DNA of 64,000 bases from JBPRGH01 sp051418055 (GTDB lineage Bacteria; Bacteroidota; Bacteroidia; Cytophagales; Cyclobacteriaceae), in contig JBPRGH010000041.1 in the NCBI GenBank assembly GCA_051418055.1, positions 1-64,000 of the forward strand, written 5' to 3'. The stretch's first letter is position 1. Every line of letters starts with the position of its first letter. The notes beneath the pieces were generated by a model. It was not told the origin of the DNA. It saw nothing but the letters and a program-made list of their open reading frames with translations, and searched no databases. Of the stretch, positions 46,240 through 52,830 are shown piece after piece. The position numbers and the translations under genes were made by a program.

Positions 46240-46887
46240 AGCATTTTATATTGCTACGGCACTTTTATCAGTCTATAATCAAAGTTTTGGTCAGAGAATA
46301 TGTGGAACGGTATTTAAAAAAGAAAATTTAAAAGAGGAAACAAGGCTACAGATTGATAAATTTAATGAGCGATTTAATAATAAATTAAATAGAACAGGTC
46401 CAGAAGGAGAAATTAGCCTTCTTTCAACAAATTTTGGATCCAAGAGGTTTTATTTATTCCGGTTGTTGTTCATGTAGTTTGGAATACTAACGCTCAAAAT
46501 ATTACAGATGCCCAAATATGTAGCCAAATTCAGATATTGAATGAAGATTTTGCTCGTAGGAATCCAGACTCTGCTAACACACTAGATATTTTCACAAATA
46601 ATGCTTCTAATGCTCGTATTCAATTTGTTTTAGCATCAAGGGATGCAAATGGATTGGTTACAAGCGGAATTACTAGAACAAACACAACAACAACAACAAC
46701 AACTTTTTCAACCAATAATGATATTAAGTCGTCAGCTTCCGGAGGGCAAGATCCATGGCCAACTGATGATTATTTAAATATTTGGGTAGGTAATCTTTCT
46801 GATGGTTTGCTTGGATATGCTCAATTTCCATGGGATTATTCTAGCTCTCCCGCTGGCGCTAAATCCTTCCCAACTTCTTCCCCTTGA
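46223..46887 (+). pseudogene. Truncated, frameshifted M43-like (pappalysin-type) metallopeptidase
   Basis: Signal peptide MKKIIRAFYIATALLSVYNQS... and pro-region in the first frame (46223-46477). Near 46440-46450 the frame shifts, and the sequence continues as LFIPVVVHVVWN, DAQICSQIQILNEDFARRN and then IQFVLASRDANG, WVGNLSDGLLGYAQFP to 46887. These are the typical segments before the zinc site of M43 peptidases. The reading then changes to unrelated residues and stops; the HExxHxxGxxH zinc motif, the Met-turn and any T9SS domain are missing. So the gene is dead: one frameshift plus loss of the catalytic and C-terminal parts. Confidence 0.78.
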
Positions 46888-47067
46888 TCTATGCCCTCAC
46901 ATACCCTCAAGATTAACCGCTTGCTTTAATCCCACTAACTACATAAAATGTGTATCTAATAACTGTCTTTTTTGCTTTGTACCTGATTTTAAGAGGGGAT
47001 ATATATAAATAGTGTAAATTCAATCTCTTTATACAGATGTTGGAGGCAAATTATTGAACTGAATACA

Positions 47068-47742
47068 ATGAGTCGAATAGTATTACTGTTTATAATTTTT
47101 ATTCTTTGTATAATCCTTGTTTTATGGATTAATTTTGAAATATTTCCTCTAATCCAAATAAATTATAAAAGAACTTACTTAATAAATGATTTACTACTAA
47201 CAATCGCTCTTTCATATATTACCTCCTTTATTTTTTATTTTATTGTTGTCTATATTAAGGAACGTAAAGATCGCGCTAATTCCAAAAAATTTTTAGAAAG
47301 AAAAGTTAATGAAATAATTGGGGGAGCAAATCATATAAGACAAACAGTGGAGCAAATTGACGATGTTAAATTTAACAGTTATATACCTGAAAAAAATGTT
47401 TTAAGAAATAAGCTGAACAAAATTAATTTAGAAGACGATGCAAATCAAAATAGGTTATATCCTTTTAGTTATGAACAACTGTTTAAGGAACATTCAAACG
47501 AAATTCGTGAAACCATTGATCGAATATTGATATTACTACCCTTTTTAAATTCAAATTTTATAAGTCTCTTAAATGAAATTTATGATTCTGGCTTTTTTAC
47601 TGTTTCAACGAAAATGGCTCCAGTTGGAATGATCAATAAAAAAATGCAAGAAATAAATGCACCAAACTATTCGATAGTTTATTCGGATTCTTTAGTTGAA
47701 TATCTATCGTTAATTGAAAAATTAAAAAAAATCTATCCTTAA
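47068..47742 (+). CDS. Membrane protein of unknown function
   Basis: 224 residues, very AT-rich. Two TM helices at the N-terminus (about 4-24 and 44-65), then a cytoplasmic, mostly helical domain of about 150 residues (KERKDRANSKKFLERKVNEI..., ending LIEKLKKIYP). No known motif. It stands alone between a decayed protease gene and a repeat element in the accessory island, the setting of recently acquired genes, but no function can be assigned. Confidence 0.5.
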   Translation: MSRIVLLFIIFILCIILVLWINFEIFPLIQINYKRTYLINDLLLTIALSYITSFIFYFIVVYIKERKDRANSKKFLERKVNEIIGGANHIRQTVEQIDDVKFNSYIPEKNVLRNKLNKINLEDDANQNRLYPFSYEQLFKEHSNEIRETIDRILILLPFLNSNFISLLNEIYDSGFFTVSTKMAPVGMINKKMQEINAPNYSIVYSDSLVEYLSLIEKLKKIYP

Positions 47743-47879
47743 CATTGCCTTTTGATTCTGATTTCATTTGGTGATGCTACCACAGAACGACCAATGCAGT
47801 CAAACCTAAACCAACACTTCCTCCCTTTGTTGGTGTTTTCACCAACAAAAGTGGGGGCTTATTTTTAACATTGCCTTTT
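47741..47879. repeat. Repeat element (copy 1) framed by a 13-bp direct repeat
   Basis: aacattgcctttt occurs at 47741-47753 and again at 47867-47879. Inside are a 41-base segment (47777-47817) that matches 48454-48494 at 40 of 41 bases, and a 10-bp hairpin at 47826-47849. The framing resembles a target duplication of a small non-coding insertion, but it touches the stop codon of the 47068 gene. Confidence 0.5.
47826..47849. terminator. Hairpin, possible terminator of the 47068 gene
   Basis: TTTGTTGGTG, a TTTT loop and CACCAACAAA form a perfect 10-bp stem. A T-rich stretch follows about 12 bases later (47862-47866), so termination is possible but not typical. Confidence 0.4.
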
Positions 47880-47880
47880 A

Positions 47881-48292
47881 TTATTTAACTCCTACCACTT
47901 TTCGGTAAGAATTCAGTTTATTAAAATTCCTATAGGTTCTTATTGGCAATGCGATTACGCCTATTATCATATCCAGGGAAAATTTGATCATAAAATAGAA
48001 TATCCAGCCGAATAGCGGTAGGGCAAAGATAAAATTGGTTTTTACCTGGTTTAAGGCGTACCATCCTGCTACCGCACCGGACAAGCAGTAGAAAACAAAT
48101 GTGAAATTGATAAGTTGAAAAGGATTGAACTGGAGCCAATATCAAGAACAATAAAGAAATAAAATATCATGTTCAATATCGTCAGCATAAAGCCAATGCC
48201 GAAAGTTAGCAGTAGTTCTTTTTTAATCTTTCTGGTACTATCCTCTATGGCATCATCACCGTTTCCTTTGAAAAAATAAATTCATCGTTCAT
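47881..48292 (-). pseudogene. Frameshifted small membrane protein gene
   Basis: On the minus strand a start at 48292 reads MNDEFIFSK and shifts frame near 48265-48280 in a T/A-rich run to KGNGDDAIEDSTRKIKKELLLTFGIGFMLT... . It shifts again near 48080-48110 to TFVFYCLSGAVAGWYALNQVKTNF...LNSYRKVVGVK, ending at 47881. Joined, it would be about 135 residues with about four TM helices. No family recognised. Two indels mark it as a pseudogene unless the sequence has errors. Confidence 0.6.
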
Positions 48293-48445
48293 TCTTGTAG
48301 CGGATGTATTAGTATGCTACGATCTACTTCACGCGTATTTAATTTTAAATATTTCTTCCCAATGATTTCTACTGGGGCGGGAGGAGGAGAATATAATAAT
48401 GGAAGCTTCTAGAAATAATAACATCTAATTAGATGTAAAAAAAAT

Positions 48446-48494
48446 GGCCGTTCCTACCACAGAACGGCCAATGCAGTCAAACCTAAACCAACAC
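48446..48494 (-). repeat. Terminator-like repeat, copy 2
   Basis: GGCCGTTC / GAACGGCC hairpin (48446-48453 with 48462-48469), with a run of T after it on the minus strand. The segment to 48494 is nearly identical to copy 1. Confidence 0.7.
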
Positions 48495-48628
48495 AAGGTT
48501 GGCGTTTGAAGAAGTAAGATAGAAATTATTTTTTAAATTATAAAATGCGCGGGTTGACAGAATTTATCCTATTACTGAATTTTTCTTCTATTAAAGGAAG
48601 CAAATCTCTTCATAAAATAAAAAATATT

Positions 48629-48673
48629 GGCCGTTCCTAAATTAGACGGCCAATGCAGTGAAAACTAAACCAC
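48629..48673 (-). repeat. Terminator-like repeat, copy 3
   Basis: GGCCGT / ACGGCC hairpin (48629-48634 with 48646-48651), followed by caatgcagtgaaaactaaaccac, a diverged form of the conserved part of copies 1 and 2. A/T-rich stretch upstream gives T on the minus strand. Confidence 0.65.
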
Positions 48674-48813
48674 TCCTTATGAGGTGTAATTTTTTAATTG
48701 AAGTAGAAATTTATAGATGATATGATTATTTTTCGTCTGTTTGGCTGTTTATATCTGAATGGCTACTTATAATGACTACAAAAACTTTCAAATTCACCCA
48801 AATTATTACTAAT

Positions 48814-48831
48814 ATACCCAACCTTGGGTAT
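48814..48831. promoter_or_regulatory. Palindrome shared with 45772, candidate operator
   Basis: ATACCCAACCTTGGGTAT, 17 of 18 bases identical to the palindrome at 45772-45789, with flanking aat/tg also shared. It lies about 80-105 bases before the possible starts of the next lipoprotein gene. Confidence 0.65.
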
Positions 48832-48918
48832 TGTTGATTATATAATATGTAGGTATTTTTATATAGTTTCTATAAGTTTAGACTTTGCTGATTAATGTTG
48901 TATTTTATAGTTAATTAC

Positions 48919-49389
48919 ATGATAAAAATAATCTATATATTACTGCCTTCTTTTTATTTAGTTATCGTACTTCTGTTCTCAAACTGTTCAGATGATGATA
49001 TAAGTGCAGAAAAAGTTAATATAACCTTATGGAATAAATCATTAGATACAATACGATATAACATACAAGGAAAATGGGATTGGCAATTTTCAAAGGGAGG
49101 TTTTTCCGGTAAAGATTTAATATATCATGATAATACATCTATTGAGATTAATAATGATAACATAAAGTTAATTTTTCAATCTGATCTTATTTATGACACA
49201 TTGATATACTGGAATAAGAAAAAAAATATCTTAGGCGACTCCACCTATATAATGACTATATATAAGGATAATGGTGAACCTTTCCATCCATATACTTCAT
49301 GGGTAGTACACGAAATTCATGAAGATACTTTAAAACTATTCGATAATTCAAATGACGGATATATTCATTATTTAACCCCTCTAAACTGA
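48919..49389 (+). CDS. Surface-type lipoprotein, possible protease partner
   Basis: 156 residues from the ATG at 48919, which gives a standard N-terminus; another ATG at 48895 adds eight residues. Signal segment then FSNC with CSDDD, close to the lipoprotein export signal of flavobacteria, so it is probably on the cell surface. The mature part is beta-rich (WDWQFSKGGFSGKDLIY, YIMTIYKDNGEPFH, WVVHEIHEDTLKLFDNS), like lipocalin or cystatin-like small domains. It ends 6 bases before the M4 metallopeptidase gene and shares its promoter palindrome with the other module. An inhibitor or maturation role is inferred from this arrangement only. Confidence 0.65.
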   Translation: MIKIIYILLPSFYLVIVLLFSNCSDDDISAEKVNITLWNKSLDTIRYNIQGKWDWQFSKGGFSGKDLIYHDNTSIEINNDNIKLIFQSDLIYDTLIYWNKKKNILGDSTYIMTIYKDNGEPFHPYTSWVVHEIHEDTLKLFDNSNDGYIHYLTPLN

Positions 49390-49395
49390 TATACT

Positions 49396-51846
49396 ATGAA
49401 AAATTTTAAACCTATCTTGTTACTCGTCTTATTTTGTTTTACATCAATGAAACTCTTTTCTCAAAATTTACCATTTAAAAATATTAAAACGGACAAAAAT
49501 GGACAAATAAGTTATGCTGAACTTCATTTTAATCAGGATATTAATATTCCTGATCATAGATCATTACTGAATCTCTTATTAAAGACTAAGAATAAAGATA
49601 GCTTTCAATTTAAAAAAGCAAAAAAGGATAAATATGGAATTATACATACTCGATATCAACAATATTATGAAAATTTAAAAGTAGAAGGAGCGGAATATAT
49701 TGTGCATGAGAAATTAAACGAACATTATAAATTTAATGGTAATTACATACAATTGGAGGGAATAAACACAGCACCTAATATAACTAAAACTAAGGCTTTA
49801 GATTTCGCATTAAATGAAGTGAATGCTAATTTATATAAATGGGAGAGTAAGGAAATGGAAGAATTTATAAAAATAAAAAACAATGATATTTCCGCCACCT
49901 ATTTTCCAGAGGGGGATCTTTTACTTACTGAAATCTCAAAAAGTGGTGAATGGCGGCTGGTATGGAAATTTAATATTTCAGCTATTGATCCATTTTTATC
50001 TGAATCAGTTTATGTTGATGCAATAAATGGTAATGTAATAAAAAGAATAAGTTTGATGCGTGATATAAATTCTGTCGGCTCAGCACAAACCAAATATAGT
50101 GGAACAAGAACTCTTATTTCAGACTCTTTCACAGGAGGTTTCAGACTCCGTGAAGAACGTAATGGAATTAATATTCAGACATTAAATCTTCAAGAAGGCA
50201 CTCTGCTTGCAAATGCAGTGGATTTTGTAGATAATGATAATTCATGGACTTCAGCTGAACATGATAACACCGATGAAGATCTGATTGCATTGGATGTTCA
50301 CTGGGGTATTGAGCAGATAGTAGATTATTTTACTCAAGTTCACAGTAGAAATAGTATTGATGACGCTGGAATGGATGTTCTGAGTTATGTTCATTATTCA
50401 ACAGGATGGGATAATGCTAGATGGGATAGTGATGATCAAGTAATGTTATTTGGTGATGGTAATACTTATGATCCTTTGGTTTCAATTGATATTTGTGCTC
50501 ATGAATTTGCTCACGGTGTTGACCAACATGAGGCCGCTTTAGAATATGAATATGAATCAGGGGCGATTAATGAAGGTCTTAGTGATATATGGGGAGCAGC
50601 TATTGAATTTTGGGCAGCACCCGAAAAAGATCATTGGCAAATTGGGGAAGAAATAGGCGGGTTAAGATCATTAAGTAATCCAAACGCATTTCAACAACCA
50701 GATACATATGAGGGTACTTATTGGTTTGATCATACATCATGCTCATCTCCAGATGATGATTTTTGTGGTGTTCATACAAACAGTGGAGTAATTAATCATT
50801 GGTTTTATTTGTTAACTGATGGAGGTTCTGGTACGAATGATAATAATAATTCATATAGTGTTACTGGTATCGGAATAGCATCAGCGGCCGAAATAGTTTA
50901 TCAGGGATATCAGTATTTAACTTCTACATCAGATTATTTAAATGCAAGAGATGCCATGATTAATGCTGCTGAAGATATTTTCTGTAACAATTCTCCTGAG
51001 ATTCGTGCAGTTACTAATGCTTGGCATGCTGTCGGTGTAGGTAATTCGTATATTGATCCCTATATGGAAGTAGCTGGGCCTTCATTAATATGTGTTACAG
51101 GGAATGATCCTTTCACTGTAAGTAATTTAGCTTCAGGAACAACCTTAATTTCGTGGTCTGTTTCTCCGGCTTCTGCTTTTGATACCGATTCAGGTACGGG
51201 TAATTCATTTACTTCAAATGCTGATAATTCTTTAACAAGTAGTAGTGGATCGGTTTATGCAACAGTTTCTGGTTTGCAAGGATGTGAAACTATAATAAGT
51301 AAAAATATTTGGATCGGTGACCCTGCAAAACCTGGTACCATAGATATTGCCATGGATGTCCCTCCAAGACGTTTTACAGCAACAATTGCTGATATCGAAA
51401 GTGCAACTTCTTATAAATGGTATATAGACGGTGTTTATAATCAGACTACCTCAACAGGAACAGCTATTTTTAATAGAACCGCAACTTGTGATGATTATTA
51501 TTTTCTTGAAGTACAGGCAGAAAATAGATGTGATATTGGAGTTAAAAATTATAAGGATGTTTACGGTCCATCTTGTGATAGCAGTGACCCTTTTATGCTC
51601 GTTTCACCCAGTCCAGCTTCTAAAGAAACCACAGTTGATATTGTTGATTCTGAAGATCATAGTGAAAAATCAAGCTCCTGGGCAATTAAAGTATTTGATG
51701 AAAACCAAATTCTGGTATTTGAAAAGAGCAATATTACTAGTAAAAGACTTCAAGTGAACACTCGCAACTTTAAGAATGGCTTATACTTTATCCATGCGTA
51801 TTATAAAGGGGAGTTACTAACAAATAAGTTACTGGTAAATAATTAG
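49396..51846 (+). CDS. Secreted M4 (thermolysin-like) metallopeptidase with T9SS domain
   Basis: 816 residues. Signal peptide at 1-22 (KLFSQN). FTP and PepSY-type propeptide (about 45-215). M4 catalytic domain at about 230-545: HEFAH (H369, E370, H373) with third zinc ligand E393 in INEGLSDIWG, and H460 in GVHTNSGV, the equivalent of thermolysin His231. All catalytic residues are kept. Two beta modules (about 550-720) follow. A C-terminal T9SS type A-like domain (about 725-816) has VSPSPASKETTVDI, KVFDENQILV and FKNGLYFIHAYYKGE..TNKLLVN. Cotranscribed with the lipoprotein upstream (6 bases). Should be secreted and degrade proteins. Confidence 0.93.
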   Translation: MKNFKPILLLVLFCFTSMKLFSQNLPFKNIKTDKNGQISYAELHFNQDINIPDHRSLLNLLLKTKNKDSFQFKKAKKDKYGIIHTRYQQYYENLKVEGAEYIVHEKLNEHYKFNGNYIQLEGINTAPNITKTKALDFALNEVNANLYKWESKEMEEFIKIKNNDISATYFPEGDLLLTEISKSGEWRLVWKFNISAIDPFLSESVYVDAINGNVIKRISLMRDINSVGSAQTKYSGTRTLISDSFTGGFRLREERNGINIQTLNLQEGTLLANAVDFVDNDNSWTSAEHDNTDEDLIALDVHWGIEQIVDYFTQVHSRNSIDDAGMDVLSYVHYSTGWDNARWDSDDQVMLFGDGNTYDPLVSIDICAHEFAHGVDQHEAALEYEYESGAINEGLSDIWGAAIEFWAAPEKDHWQIGEEIGGLRSLSNPNAFQQPDTYEGTYWFDHTSCSSPDDDFCGVHTNSGVINHWFYLLTDGGSGTNDNNNSYSVTGIGIASAAEIVYQGYQYLTSTSDYLNARDAMINAAEDIFCNNSPEIRAVTNAWHAVGVGNSYIDPYMEVAGPSLICVTGNDPFTVSNLASGTTLISWSVSPASAFDTDSGTGNSFTSNADNSLTSSSGSVYATVSGLQGCETIISKNIWIGDPAKPGTIDIAMDVPPRRFTATIADIESATSYKWYIDGVYNQTTSTGTAIFNRTATCDDYYFLEVQAENRCDIGVKNYKDVYGPSCDSSDPFMLVSPSPASKETTVDIVDSEDHSEKSSSWAIKVFDENQILVFEKSNITSKRLQVNTRNFKNGLYFIHAYYKGELLTNKLLVNN

Positions 51847-51856
51847 AAAAAGTTTT

Positions 51857-51892
51857 AAGCAGGCCCTACTATTATAAGTGGGGCCTGCTTTG
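51857..51892 (+). terminator. Intrinsic terminator of the lipoprotein-M4 operon
   Basis: AAGCAGGCCC at 51857-51866 pairs with GGGCCTGCTT at 51881-51890, with ACT/AGT extending the stem. Only a short T run follows. It starts 11 bases after the M4 stop. Confidence 0.75.
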
Positions 51893-52334
51893 CTTCCACC
51901 TAAACTATCTCTTCAAATTAACAAAGGAGATTATAGGAATTAAACCAGGTCTAAAAAGAACTGCTAAGTCAACGGGAAAACCAGACAGGCGTCTACGAGA
52001 TAATAAGGAAACTTCTGGAAATACGCCATTACTGAAGCCTCACATGAATAAAAAAGGGGATTAATCACTAAGAACCTGAAGAAATACCGACAGCATCTCT
52101 TATGTCATGACCCTTCCCCCTCTTAAGAGTTCGACCTGATCCCATGTTGGGAGGGCCAGAGGCAGGCTTTTTCTTTACAAGAAAGTCTATCCCAATCCCA
52201 TATCGGAAGAGTACAGGGGGTGGTTAGTTGCTGCAATAGATCAATACCGTAGGAAACGGAATAGATAGGGAAAGGTGTAAGCTGATGCTACACCTCGTTT
52301 GGGTCAGGCAAATCGACCTCTCTTTTTAACATTT
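51893..52334. other. Gene-free stretch in the accessory island
   Basis: 442 bases without a convincing frame. Contains two related segments, atcccatgttgggag (52139-52153) and atcccatatcggaag (52195-52209), and repeat copy C (52243-52296). Confidence 0.5.
52243..52296 (+). repeat. Double-hairpin palindromic repeat, copy C
   Basis: First arm ATACCGT aggaa ACGGAAT (one mismatch), then AGGTGTaAGC tgat GCTACACCT as second arm. About 40 bases past the stop of the 52335-52754 gene on the minus strand. Confidence 0.82.
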
Positions 52335-52754
52335 TTAATAAGCAGCAGGTATAAAAAAAGTACTGGTTGTTGTACCTTTTGTTCCATCATAACATAAGGA
52401 TACAAATGTCATAGAAATGCCTGAGCCAATAGAACTATTTGTAGTAATTGATCCGGCTGATTCATAGCCATATGACAGCAAATCAAAACATGCAACCCCA
52501 GCTGTGAAACCTGTCATATCTTTAAAGCATGCACTAGTACCAGGTGTAGCTGTTGAACTGACATATAATGCATATGTTGTATTAGGTTCTACTTCTGTTA
52601 ATGGTTTCCCATTGCCAGGATATGTTACATAAACATCATTTGGTGGGGGTTCATTGCAAGTGAATGTTTCCGTTCCTATTAAATGCAAATTGTTTTCTTC
52701 ATTTAAAGAAAGCTGTAATGCCATAACAGTAGTTAAAATAATTAAAAGTTTCAT
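52335..52754 (-). CDS. Small secreted protein of unknown function
   Basis: 139 residues with an apparent signal peptide (MKLLIILTTVMALQLS). The mature part is beta-rich with NDVYVTYPGNGKPLTEVEPNTTYALYVSS and several Cys (CNEPP, SACFKD, VACFD, SLCYD), possibly forming disulfides. No family recognised. Lies between repeat copy C and the giant pseudogene, on the strand opposite to the latter. Confidence 0.5.
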   Translation of the reverse strand: MKLLIILTTVMALQLSLNEENNLHLIGTETFTCNEPPPNDVYVTYPGNGKPLTEVEPNTTYALYVSSTATPGTSACFKDMTGFTAGVACFDLLSYGYESAGSITTNSSIGSGISMTFVSLCYDGTKGTTTSTFFIPAAY

Positions 52755-52830
52755 AAGAAAATATGATTTAGTGATACATAAATAAATATAGTTAATATAT
52801 TTATATAATGAAATTATTAATATTTAATAA

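Larger units (their letters stand above)
48293..48894. other. Gene-free stretch with terminator-like repeats and operator-like palindrome
   Basis: 602 bases. Contains ACATCTAATTAGATGT (48421-48436), repeat copies 2 (48446-48494) and 3 (48629-48673), and the palindrome at 48814-48831 before the next lipoprotein gene. No reading frame of note. Confidence 0.6.

Noticed and set aside
46802..47008. 68-residue frame after the M43 remnant
   Set aside because: Overlaps the remnant in another frame, no start context, and composition is like random AT-rich DNA.
47760..48680. Repeat copies as integron attC sites or cassette boundaries
   Set aside because: No GTTRRRY/RYYYAAC pair at the ends and no integrase in the window. 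The hairpin with T tail fits a terminator better.
51893..52334. Small RNA or gene in the gap after the M4 peptidase
   Set aside because: Only short related segments are seen; no promoter and terminator pair supports an RNA gene.
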